64,000 nt of DNA from Arenibacter sp040216555 (GTDB taxonomy: Bacteria > Bacteroidota > Bacteroidia > Flavobacteriales > Flavobacteriaceae). Below are positions 8,951 to 17,046 of the stretch, one piece after another. A model generated the notes under the pieces. It was not told where the DNA came from. It ran no database searches and was given only the letters and a program-made list of their open reading frames with translations. The stretch spans positions 62,001 to 126,000 of the forward strand of contig JAVJOW010000033.1 in assembly GCA_040216555.1 (NCBI GenBank). The letters are read 5' to 3'. The number at the start of each line of letters is the position of its first letter. Within the stretch, counting starts at the first letter, position 1. The translations under genes were made by a program, and so were the position numbers.

Positions 8951-9385
8951 ATGAGAACTATGAAATCAATTATCGGAGCACTAATGATCGTTGCTCTATT
9001 TATTCCCAATACAGGATCTGCACAAGAGGGAAACTATTTCACTGTAACCACTTGGAAGCTAAGTATACCTGAAAATGGAACCCGGGGCGAGCTCAATGGA
9101 CTTTTAAAAGATTTTTCTGAAAAAATATCCTTCAAGAACGATAAGGTCATCAGTGAAAGGGTGCTACATCATATATCCGGTGGAGACTTGCGCGATTTGG
9201 TTATCATAAGTGAATATGCCTCCTGGAACGATATTGATGCCGCTGCTAATATGCAGAATGAATTGATCGACAAGGCTTGGCCAAAGGAAGAAGACCGCAA
9301 TGCCTTTTTTAAGTCGTGGAATAAATATGTTATTACCCATTCTGACGAGATTTATCAAGAAAATCCGGAATTGGCGAAAAAATAG
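8951..9385 (+). CDS. Exported small protein of unknown function
   Basis: 144 residues with a signal peptide (to GSAQ, about residue 25). The mature 119 residues have one strand-helix-strand block: FTVTTWKLSIPENG, then LNGLLKDFSEKI, then RDLVIISEYASWND. This is what a single dimeric alpha/beta-barrel (NIPSNAP or antibiotic-monooxygenase-like) domain looks like, so it may be a one-domain relative of the 8007 and 3532 proteins. No catalytic residues can be named. It sits 61 bp before the double SnoaL lipoprotein. Confidence 0.82.
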   Translation: MRTMKSIIGALMIVALFIPNTGSAQEGNYFTVTTWKLSIPENGTRGELNGLLKDFSEKISFKNDKVISERVLHHISGGDLRDLVIISEYASWNDIDAAANMQNELIDKAWPKEEDRNAFFKSWNKYVITHSDEIYQENPELAKK

Positions 9386-9446
9386 TAGAAAATCGTGATC
9401 GGATATTTAAAAAGGAACTAATCCGGTCCATTAATCCCATAATATC

Positions 9447-10370
9447 ATGAAAAAACTAATCATAATTGGGCTTGCAATAGCTTTTATAGCGGCCTGTCAG
9501 GAGAAAGGACCGAAACGTTATACCCAGGATTCCCCACAAATTAATACCGTTAAGCAATTAATTGGGAATTACAATAACAAAACCTACGATACGAGCATCT
9601 ATGCCGATACTTCAAAAACCTATTACAACTCCAAGGAAAACACTTTGTCTCCAGAAGATGTAATGGCCTACCACAAAGAAAGGGATATGGCCTACGCCCA
9701 GAGAAGTTTTCTGGACAAGGACCAAGAATATGAAATGGTACTCACTGATGATGGGGAAACTTGGGTAAACTGTTGGTTGGATTGGCAGGGTACCCTTGCA
9801 GGAAATGGACAAGTAGTCAATATCCCAATACACTTAACATATCAATTTGTAGATGGTAAAATTGTAAGAGAAGTGGGGATGTGGGACCCCACAGCGGTAG
9901 TGCTGGCCCTTCAGGAAATGGAAATGAAAAACAGTATGTCTGCCGATGAAAAAGCAATTCAGGCAACCATAGATAATGTTACCAAGGCTTGGAATGCAAA
10001 CGATAAGGATTTAATGTATGCTAATTTGGTACCAAATGTCATAAGAACGGCCAATGGGGTCACCATCGCCAAAAAACAATCAGATTATGGAGATTTTATG
10101 GATATCTACCACAGCGCTTTTCCCGATTTTAAGGTAAACTTGGACAAAACAGTAATTGATGGCAATAAGGCCTATCTCAACTGGACATGTACCGGTACTA
10201 ACAAAGGTGAATTCATGGGAAATCCACCTACCAACAAAAAAATTGAAACCCACGGTTTTAGTGTGTGGATGTTCGACACCGAAGGAAAAGCCGCTCGCGA
10301 AGACGCCTTTTATGACAATCTAGTAGTTTACGAACAATTGGGATATTCTATGCCTACTCCATATAAATAA
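9447..10370 (+). CDS. Lipoprotein with two SnoaL/NTF2-like domains
   Basis: 307 residues with a lipoprotein signal (IAFIAAC at about 11-17). The first half (about 35-160) looks like an NTF2-like domain; the second (about 175-305) is clearly an ester-cyclase SnoaL-like domain ending EDAFYDNLVVYEQLGYSM, matching the C-terminal motif of the 7410 and 11408 proteins. Known members of the fold act on polyketide or aromatic substrates or bind small ligands. The lipid anchor places it outside the cytoplasm. The dioxygenase gene begins 67 bp downstream, so the two may work on one substrate. Confidence 0.88.
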   Translation: MKKLIIIGLAIAFIAACQEKGPKRYTQDSPQINTVKQLIGNYNNKTYDTSIYADTSKTYYNSKENTLSPEDVMAYHKERDMAYAQRSFLDKDQEYEMVLTDDGETWVNCWLDWQGTLAGNGQVVNIPIHLTYQFVDGKIVREVGMWDPTAVVLALQEMEMKNSMSADEKAIQATIDNVTKAWNANDKDLMYANLVPNVIRTANGVTIAKKQSDYGDFMDIYHSAFPDFKVNLDKTVIDGNKAYLNWTCTGTNKGEFMGNPPTNKKIETHGFSVWMFDTEGKAAREDAFYDNLVVYEQLGYSMPTPYK

Positions 10371-10437
10371 TAACCTATTTCATATTAATAGGTTAGATAA
10401 TATAATTAGGGCAATACTTATTAAAAAAATAGCAAAA

Positions 10438-11334
10438 ATGAAAAGAAGAACATTCATTAATAATTCGGCTTTGTTTGCAATTGCAATAAGTACCTCTGGG
10501 TTCATTAAATTTGATGGGCACAGTTATATTGGGGATTGTGAAACAACAACCGATATCTTAGGTCCGTTCTATAGACCGAATAGCCCTTTACGTAATAATC
10601 TATCTATTATTGGTGAATTGGGAGAGCCTATTGAACTGGTCGGAACAATTAATCATAATGACTGTAGAACCCCGTACACCAAAGCCAAAATAGAACTATG
10701 GCATTGCGATGGAAAAGGGGTTTACGATAACACATCCCCAGATTATCGTTATCGCGGTACGGCCTATTCCGATTTGAACGGCAATTATGCATTCAAAACA
10801 GTCTTACCGGTTCCTTATGACATAGGAGATGGAACTTTTAGGCCAGCACATTTTCATTTGATGATATCCGCCGCCGGCTATCAACCCTTGGTAACACAAC
10901 TCTATTTTGTTGGGGATGAATACTTGGACAAAGACGAATCTTCTTCTTCCCCATCTGCAAAAAAAAGGATATTGAATGTGGAACAATTGGACGGTAGAAG
11001 TAAAAAAGTTGCTTTTGATGTCAATATGTCCGAAAACCTTAGTCCGGAATCTGCTGCTATTGACAAATTAATTGGGGTTTATACGGACGATAAAAAACTT
11101 CTAAAAAAGGAATTCTTTAATAAAGACAATGCACTTTGGGTGAAGAACGAGCTGTTTGGCGACTATTTCAACTATTTGGGGGACAACACCTTTACTCCTC
11201 CTGGGGTTGACTCAGGACGTAATTTGCGCTATCAATTTGAAATTTTATCGGTAAACACCACTAGATTGACCATTTCCGAATTAGATCATAATGGGAATAA
11301 ACAGGTTCAAGTATTAACTAAAGAAAAAGTATAA
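10438..11334 (+). CDS. Exported intradiol ring-cleavage dioxygenase-like protein
   Basis: 298 residues related to protocatechuate 3,4-dioxygenase and catechol 1,2-dioxygenase, which open catechol rings between the two hydroxyls using non-heme Fe(III). All four expected iron ligands can be placed: Y96 in GVYDN, Y127 in VPYDIGDG, and H138 and H140 in PAHFHLM. The N-terminus MKRRTFINNS followed by a hydrophobic stretch looks like a twin-arginine signal, which fits export of a folded metalloprotein. About 100 residues after the dioxygenase core are not explained by the family. It is surrounded by exported SnoaL-like proteins. Substrate unknown; catalytic activity is likely but inferred. Confidence 0.9.
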   Translation: MKRRTFINNSALFAIAISTSGFIKFDGHSYIGDCETTTDILGPFYRPNSPLRNNLSIIGELGEPIELVGTINHNDCRTPYTKAKIELWHCDGKGVYDNTSPDYRYRGTAYSDLNGNYAFKTVLPVPYDIGDGTFRPAHFHLMISAAGYQPLVTQLYFVGDEYLDKDESSSSPSAKKRILNVEQLDGRSKKVAFDVNMSENLSPESAAIDKLIGVYTDDKKLLKKEFFNKDNALWVKNELFGDYFNYLGDNTFTPPGVDSGRNLRYQFEILSVNTTRLTISELDHNGNKQVQVLTKEKV

Positions 11335-11407
11335 ACTAAAATGTCCAAGGCTATTTAACTATTCATTGTAAAATAGATAATCCTAACAACCCATAAATGG
11401 AACTAAT

Positions 11408-12334
11408 ATGAATTCAAAAAATCAACAAAAATCTAAGGTTGTTGGTCGTAACCCAATGACTCGCGCTATTCTAGTTTTACTAGTAATTCCAGTTTTTTCC
11501 GCTCTAGGAATTGCTCAAAAAAGCAACATCAAAAAGGACATTAAAATGTATTCCCAGGTATGGGACGAAGTTATTAATCACGGGAAAATTAGCGAAATCA
11601 ACAGCAAGAATTTCGACCCCAACATAACCCTCGTTTCCCATCCGGAAAATATTGTTGGTCTAGAAAATTTTAAAGCATATTACCAAAACTATCTGACGGG
11701 ATTTTCGGAGGTCAGCTTCACCATTGTGGATGTTTTTGGACAAAACGACAAAATTGTAAAACACTGGAATTTTAAGGGAACACATTCGGGCGATTTTTTT
11801 GGGATCCCCGCCACAGGAAAATCAGTAGATGTTAATGGGGTTACCTTGGTAAAGATGAAAAATGGTAAGATTGCCCAAGAGCAGGATTTTATGGATAGTA
11901 TGGTGTTTATGCAGCAATTGGGCCTGATTTCCAATCCTGAGAATGTAAATATTATCGATGGTATCTATAAAGCTTTTGGCACAGGTGATATGCCTGCTGT
12001 TCTAGCTATTATGGATGCAGGTATTCTATGGAACGAAGCAGAAGGCAATGCCCTAGCAGACGGAAATCCCTATAAGGGGCCAGAAGCCGTTCTAAACGGG
12101 GTTTTTGCCCGCTTAGGTGCCGATCATGAATATTTTAACCTTACCGATATTCAACTTCACGAAATGAGTAATAATCAAGTTCTGGCCACACTTCGATACA
12201 ATGCTAAATTAAAGAAAAACGGAGCGCTTATAGATGCCCAAGCGGCCCATCTTTGGACACTTCAAGACGGAAAAGTAATTGCCTTTCAGCAATACGTGGA
12301 CACCAAACAACTTGATGAGGCTGCCAATAAATAG
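11408..12334 (+). CDS. Exported protein with two SnoaL/NTF2-like domains
   Basis: 308 residues. A hydrophobic segment (about 17-36, ending LGIAQ) follows a basic N-terminus; the in-frame ATG at 11456 would give a more ordinary signal peptide and could be the true start. The first domain (about 45-180) is ester-cyclase-like and ends EQDFMDSMVFMQQLGLI, homologous to the ends of the 7410 and 9447 proteins. The second (about 185-305) resembles SnoaL_2/NTF2 (YKAFGTGDMPAVLAIMD ... LHEMSNNQVLATLRY). It is the third exported SnoaL-like gene in 5 kb, so local duplication is likely. Confidence 0.88.
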   Translation: MNSKNQQKSKVVGRNPMTRAILVLLVIPVFSALGIAQKSNIKKDIKMYSQVWDEVINHGKISEINSKNFDPNITLVSHPENIVGLENFKAYYQNYLTGFSEVSFTIVDVFGQNDKIVKHWNFKGTHSGDFFGIPATGKSVDVNGVTLVKMKNGKIAQEQDFMDSMVFMQQLGLISNPENVNIIDGIYKAFGTGDMPAVLAIMDAGILWNEAEGNALADGNPYKGPEAVLNGVFARLGADHEYFNLTDIQLHEMSNNQVLATLRYNAKLKKNGALIDAQAAHLWTLQDGKVIAFQQYVDTKQLDEAANK

Positions 12335-12420
12335 AAAAAGCGAGGATGAACGGGGATGCCGAAAACCAAGCAGAGTAGGCAAATATTAAAACTATATGAT
12401 CAAAAAATAACAAATCATTA

Positions 12421-12966
12421 ATGGTTTATTATTGGTTACATCTTTTATACATTTTTATAGGTTCCAAATTATTTTGGAAGGAAGTTGATCTGCTATCCGA
12501 TCAAACTAGAGAACGAAGGGTTAGCATTTTAGATTGCGACACCTTCAGATATATGTCCAATGCCAAGTACGCTTATTATATGGACTTTATACGATTTGAA
12601 AAGATGTTCCGCTCAAAACTATTTGAAAATACCGTTCAAAAAGGAATGTACGCTGTCCTAGGTTCCCAAAAAATAATCTATAAAAGACCTTTAAAAATGT
12701 GGTCTTCCTTTAGAATCACCTTAGTGCTTGAAGGATGGGATGACAAATGGGTATATCACAGTCAGGTTTTTGAACAGAATGATCAAATCTGTGCCATTGG
12801 CTATACTAAAGCTGCATTTTGGAAAGACAAGAAGGCACAGGATTTAGAAATGATATTTAAAAATTGTGGTGTTAAAATTAATGAAATGAAAATTTCAGCA
12901 GAAATACATGACATATTTAATAGTGATTACCAACTTTTAAAAAATACAGTTGGTTCAGTAAAATAA
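12421..12966 (+). CDS. Acyl-CoA thioesterase-like protein (THEM6/4HBT type)
   Basis: 181 residues with a hotdog-fold pattern: an N-terminal hydrophobic helix, then LDCDTFRYMSNAKYAYYMD, the aspartate-containing helix region typical of the THEM6/4-hydroxybenzoyl-CoA thioesterase branch, followed by KRPLKMWSSFRI and a beta-strand region. Family members hydrolyse acyl- or aroyl-CoA esters, which would suit a partner of the CoA ligase at 17047. The N-terminal helix may anchor it in the inner membrane. The next gene follows after 11 bp, so they are co-transcribed. Confidence 0.85.
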   Translation: MVYYWLHLLYIFIGSKLFWKEVDLLSDQTRERRVSILDCDTFRYMSNAKYAYYMDFIRFEKMFRSKLFENTVQKGMYAVLGSQKIIYKRPLKMWSSFRITLVLEGWDDKWVYHSQVFEQNDQICAIGYTKAAFWKDKKAQDLEMIFKNCGVKINEMKISAEIHDIFNSDYQLLKNTVGSVK

Positions 12967-12977
12967 AAGTCGAACTT

Positions 12978-13610
12978 ATGGAAAAAGCATATAACAAATT
13001 AGGATACTTTTTGCTTCTGTTAATTCCGTTGACATTCTTGGGTTTTTATAAAACCTATTTTATTCAATTTCCCTCCTTTGAAAAAAGCATTACCATCTTC
13101 ATTCACCTACATGCCATTATTGCCTCAATTTGGATCCTACTACTTATTGTTCAACCCCTGCTCATTATAAACAGAAAGTACAAATTGCACAGAAAAATTG
13201 GTAAACTATCTTACATATTTTTCCCGATTTTGATTTTATCCTTTGTTCCCCAAATGATTCGGATTAAAAATTCTGATGTTCCTCAATTTCTATTCTTCCC
13301 CCTGGCTGACAGTGTGCTTTTGATACTATTTTATTCTTTGGCTATCTACTATAGGAAAAATGCTTCTCATCATATGAGATATTTTATAGGAACTGCCACA
13401 GTTTTTCTTGGCCCCACGATCGGACGAATTGGACCACATATTTTCGCGTGGTCAGAGAATACAACCCAAAATGTACAATATGGAATAATCTATTTGATAC
13501 TTATTGGATTAATATTTTACGACAAAAGAAATAAAAAGAATTACCGACCATACCTTCTAATACTAACAATGTGGGTAATACACCAAATTACCTTTAACCT
13601 TATATTTTAA
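12978..13610 (+). CDS. Integral membrane protein of unknown function
   Basis: 210 residues with about six hydrophobic segments: near 10-28, 42-62, 77-93, 104-122, 137-155, 163-178 and 188-206. A histidine-rich second helix (FIHLHAIIASIWI) and HRKIGKLSY between helices resemble heme- or quinone-binding DUF2306-like membrane proteins, but I cannot assign a family. It is 11 bp downstream of the thioesterase gene and 67 bp before the first methyltransferase. Confidence 0.85.
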   Translation: MEKAYNKLGYFLLLLIPLTFLGFYKTYFIQFPSFEKSITIFIHLHAIIASIWILLLIVQPLLIINRKYKLHRKIGKLSYIFFPILILSFVPQMIRIKNSDVPQFLFFPLADSVLLILFYSLAIYYRKNASHHMRYFIGTATVFLGPTIGRIGPHIFAWSENTTQNVQYGIIYLILIGLIFYDKRNKKNYRPYLLILTMWVIHQITFNLIF

Positions 13611-13677
13611 AAACTAGGAAAAAGCATTTAATCAAAGTCATAATTGAACAAGAACATAATATTAATAAATCTTCAAA

Positions 13678-14715
13678 ATGGAAACAACAGCACAAACACA
13701 AATCGACCCCTCAAAAATCATGCAGGTAGGCACAGGGTTTTTCGGAACCAAAACCTTGCTCACTGCAGTGAATATGGAACTTTTTACCATTTTGGCCAAA
13801 CGGGAATTATCTGGTAATGACATTCAATCCCGGCTGGGATTGCACTCACGAAGTCTATATGATTTTTTGGATGCTTTGGTAGCCATGGGCTTTTTAAAAA
13901 GAAAGGGGTTAAAAAATGAAGCAATTTACGGCAATGCTGAGGATGCCGATTTCTTTCTGGACAAGAACAAACCTACTTACATAGGTGGAATTTTGGAAAT
14001 GTGCAACAACCGTTTATACCCCTTTTGGAACAATTTGGAGGACGGACTAAAAACAGGCTTGCCGCAAAATGAAACCAAAGATGGCGGGAAACCTATTTTT
14101 GAAGCGGTCTATGCAGATCCAAAAAAACTTCGGGAATTTGTTGGAGCAATGGCTGGGGTACAAATGGGAAATTTTATAGAATTTTCCAAAGCATTTAATT
14201 TTTCGAATTACAAAACCCTTTGCGATATTGGGGGCGCGGGAGGATTTTTAGCGGCTCACGTTGCCATGAACAATCAACATATGCAATGTACATCCATGGA
14301 TCTGCCCCCAGTAGAACCAATTGCAAAAGAAAACATCCAGAATATGGGTTTAAAGGATAAGGTGAAAATTACCTCAGGAGATTTCTTTACGGATGATTTT
14401 CCAAAATCGGACATAATTACCATGGGTAACATTTTACATGACTGGGGTACCAAGGATAAAAATATGCTTATCAAAAAAGCATATGATGCCCTACCTGAAG
14501 GAGGTGCCTTTGTTGTAATCGAAAATATTATAGATAATGACAGAAGTAAAAATGCTTTCGGACTTTTAATGTCCTTGAATATGCTAATTGAGACAGAAGG
14601 AGGATATGATTTCTCGGCTTCCGATTTTAATAAAATGGCAATTGACGCAGGGTTTACATCAACCTCAATAATGCCACTGAAGGGCCCCACAAGTGCAGGG
14701 ATAGCCATAAAATAA
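13678..14715 (+). CDS. SAM-dependent O-methyltransferase (plant-type family)
   Basis: 345 residues. An N-terminal winged-helix dimerisation domain (about 10-110) precedes a Rossmann SAM-binding domain with motif I CDIGGAGGF (about 182-190) and the family motif GNILHDWGTKDK, which carries the general-base histidine of hydroxyneurobactin- and caffeate-type O-methyltransferases. Such enzymes methylate phenolic or enolic hydroxyls. It lies 23 bp before a second, diverged member of the family, so the pathway may methylate two positions or two substrates. Cytoplasmic. Confidence 0.92.
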   Translation: METTAQTQIDPSKIMQVGTGFFGTKTLLTAVNMELFTILAKRELSGNDIQSRLGLHSRSLYDFLDALVAMGFLKRKGLKNEAIYGNAEDADFFLDKNKPTYIGGILEMCNNRLYPFWNNLEDGLKTGLPQNETKDGGKPIFEAVYADPKKLREFVGAMAGVQMGNFIEFSKAFNFSNYKTLCDIGGAGGFLAAHVAMNNQHMQCTSMDLPPVEPIAKENIQNMGLKDKVKITSGDFFTDDFPKSDIITMGNILHDWGTKDKNMLIKKAYDALPEGGAFVVIENIIDNDRSKNAFGLLMSLNMLIETEGGYDFSASDFNKMAIDAGFTSTSIMPLKGPTSAGIAIK

Positions 14716-14738
14716 TTCATTTAATAATTTCGATCCAA

Positions 14739-15749
14739 ATGGAAAACAATCTACCACCCAATATTGCCATTACCCAAATGATCTTTGGGTATGTCACCAC
14801 CAAGGCAATCCATGTGGCCGCTAAATTAAATATAGCTGACCTTATTACAGCCCACGGTCCTATGGATAGCAATGACCTTGAGCATAGTACAGGTGCCGAT
14901 TCCGGGGCAATATTCCGACTTTTACGCGCTTTGGCAAGTTCAGGAATCTTCATGGAAGGTGAAAATGGAAAGTTTTCACTTACGCCATTGGCGGAATGTC
15001 TCAAAGAAGATAGTCCAATAAGCGTAAAAGCTATGGCCCTTTCGGCCGGAAGTCTGTTTTATAAAACATTCAACGAATTCTTGTTTGCAGTCGAGAATGG
15101 AGGAGGAGGATGGGTAAAGGCCCTAGGTGCTCCTCCATTTGAATATCTGCGCGACCATCCGGAGGAAGGGAAGATTTTTGATCGCATGATGACCGATATT
15201 CATGGTGGTGAAACACAACCTATGGTAGAAAATTATGATTTTTCCGTGTTTAAAACGGTCATTGATATAGGTGGAGGCAATGGGGATGTAATCTCAGCAG
15301 TTCTTCATAAAAATCCAGAAACAAAGGGGGTTTTGTTTGATCTGCCCGAAGTTATTCTAAGATCAACTGAAAATATAACGACAGCCGGACTAAACGAAAG
15401 ATGCCGACTGATGGCCGGAAATTTTTTCGAATCTGTAACTAGCGGGGGGGATGCCTATATCTTAAGGCATATTATTCACGATTGGAGTGATGACGATGCT
15501 GTCCGCATATTGACTAATTGCAGAAAGGCTATGAATCCAGGTGGAAAAATATTGGTGGTCGAAGCAGTAATTCCAAGAGGCAATGAACCTCACCCTTTTA
15601 AATGGCTAGACCTTACAATGCTCATGATCGGAGGAAAGGAACGGACAGAAGAACAATATGACTACGTTTTTATGAAGGCTGGTCTAAAACTAACGAGGAT
15701 TATACCTGTTACACCTGCAATCTGCATAGTGGAGGGAGAAGTGAATTAA
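14739..15749 (+). CDS. SAM-dependent O-methyltransferase (second paralogue)
   Basis: 336 residues, same architecture as its upstream neighbour: winged-helix dimerisation domain (about 10-105), SAM motif I VIDIGGGNGD, motif LRHIIHDWSDDDAV with the candidate catalytic histidine, and NPGGKILVVEAVIP. It is closer to the classic hydroxyneurosporene/tetracenomycin O-methyltransferase pattern than the first copy. Paired O-methyltransferases beside SnoaL-like proteins are typical of aromatic polyketide tailoring, though no polyketide synthase is present here. Confidence 0.92.
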   Translation: MENNLPPNIAITQMIFGYVTTKAIHVAAKLNIADLITAHGPMDSNDLEHSTGADSGAIFRLLRALASSGIFMEGENGKFSLTPLAECLKEDSPISVKAMALSAGSLFYKTFNEFLFAVENGGGGWVKALGAPPFEYLRDHPEEGKIFDRMMTDIHGGETQPMVENYDFSVFKTVIDIGGGNGDVISAVLHKNPETKGVLFDLPEVILRSTENITTAGLNERCRLMAGNFFESVTSGGDAYILRHIIHDWSDDDAVRILTNCRKAMNPGGKILVVEAVIPRGNEPHPFKWLDLTMLMIGGKERTEEQYDYVFMKAGLKLTRIIPVTPAICIVEGEVN

Positions 15750-15979
15750 TAATTAATTATCTTTAATAAAATCAATGGCCTTCTTTATGAAATCTTGAGT
15801 TTTAAAACTAGGTGTAAATAATTTTACATTTAGCTGTAATTTAATTAAACCAAAGACCTGTCTATCCCCCTATTTCTTTGTAACCTCATTGGTCTAATAC
15901 ATTTTTTGATCACTAAAGTATGCCACCGGATAGGACTGGACAATATAGATCGTTAGCAAAATTAAAACATGATATAGTT

Positions 15980-17029
15980 ATGAAAACCATATTTCTATAC
16001 ACCAGTATTTTTCTAGTATTATTGGTTTCCTGTGGGAAAAAACAGCATCCAAAAATAGAAATGGAGGCAACGTCGCCCTATTTGGATTACTCCAACAGCG
16101 ATGATCAATTTACAGGAGGTATTACAATGATACCGATTACCACCCCCAAAGGCACTTTTAAGGTATGGACAAAAAGGTTTGGTAACAATCCAAAGATGAA
16201 AGTGTTATTGCTTCATGGCGGTCCGGGTGGTACACACGAGTTTTTTGAGTGTTTTGATGGTTATTTGCCAAAAGAAGAAATTGAATATATTTATTACGAT
16301 CAATTGGACTCCTATTACAGTGACAAACCAAATGATTCCACTCTTTGGACCACAAATCATTTTGTTGAGGAAGTGGAGCAAGTTAGAAAAGCCTTAAACC
16401 TTAATAAAGACAACTTTTACCTTCTTGGGCAATCATGGGGCGGTATTTTAGCAATGGAATATGCCTTAAAATATCAGAATAATTTAAAAGGTCTTATTAT
16501 TTCCAATATGATGGCCAGCATCCCGGAATATGAGAAATATGCTGCTGAAGTCTTAGGTCCACAACTGCCTCCCGAAGTCTTCAAGGAAATAAAGGATATG
16601 GAGGCCAATAATGATTTTATGAATCCCAAATATACTGAACTAGTAAAGCAACATTACTATACAGAACACTTTTTAAGATTGCCTTTGGATAAATGGCCAG
16701 AATCCATTAACCGTGCCATGGCCCATCTAAATCCCAATATTTATGTTTTTATGCAGGGGTACAGTGAATTTGGGGTTACCGGAGATGCCTCCTTAAAAGG
16801 TTGGGATGTCTCAGAGCGATTAAAAACAATTAACATCCCTACTTTGGTAATCGGCGCTACCCATGACACTATGGATCCGAAATACATGGAATGGATGTCC
16901 AAGGAATTACCGAAGGGCAGATTTTTATTATGTCCAAACGGTAGTCATTTATCACAATACGATGACCAAAAAACCTATTTCAACGGTTTGATAAAATTTA
17001 TCAAGGATGTTGACCAGAAAACCTATTGA
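15980..17029 (+). CDS. Lipoprotein alpha/beta hydrolase, proline iminopeptidase family
   Basis: 349 residues from ATG 15980; the longer frame from 15920 adds 20 residues that break a clean lipoprotein signal (FLVLLVSCGKK, C18). The alpha/beta hydrolase core shows the oxyanion motif HGGPGG (79-84) and nucleophile elbow GQSWGG (150-155, S152), the signature of proline iminopeptidases and related ester or amide hydrolases. The acid and histidine lie in HDTMDP and NGSHLS near the end. The lipid anchor puts it outside the cytoplasm, unusual for peptide-recycling aminopeptidases, so an ester substrate is as likely. A 230-bp gap separates it from the methyltransferases, perhaps with its own promoter. 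Confidence 0.9.
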   Translation: MKTIFLYTSIFLVLLVSCGKKQHPKIEMEATSPYLDYSNSDDQFTGGITMIPITTPKGTFKVWTKRFGNNPKMKVLLLHGGPGGTHEFFECFDGYLPKEEIEYIYYDQLDSYYSDKPNDSTLWTTNHFVEEVEQVRKALNLNKDNFYLLGQSWGGILAMEYALKYQNNLKGLIISNMMASIPEYEKYAAEVLGPQLPPEVFKEIKDMEANNDFMNPKYTELVKQHYYTEHFLRLPLDKWPESINRAMAHLNPNIYVFMQGYSEFGVTGDASLKGWDVSERLKTINIPTLVIGATHDTMDPKYMEWMSKELPKGRFLLCPNGSHLSQYDDQKTYFNGLIKFIKDVDQKTY

Positions 17030-17046
17030 TCCAAAAAAAAGAAATC

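Noticed and set aside
12421..12966. Short frames on the opposite strand inside many genes
   Set aside because: They are shadows of real coding frames with no start context, family motifs or promoters.
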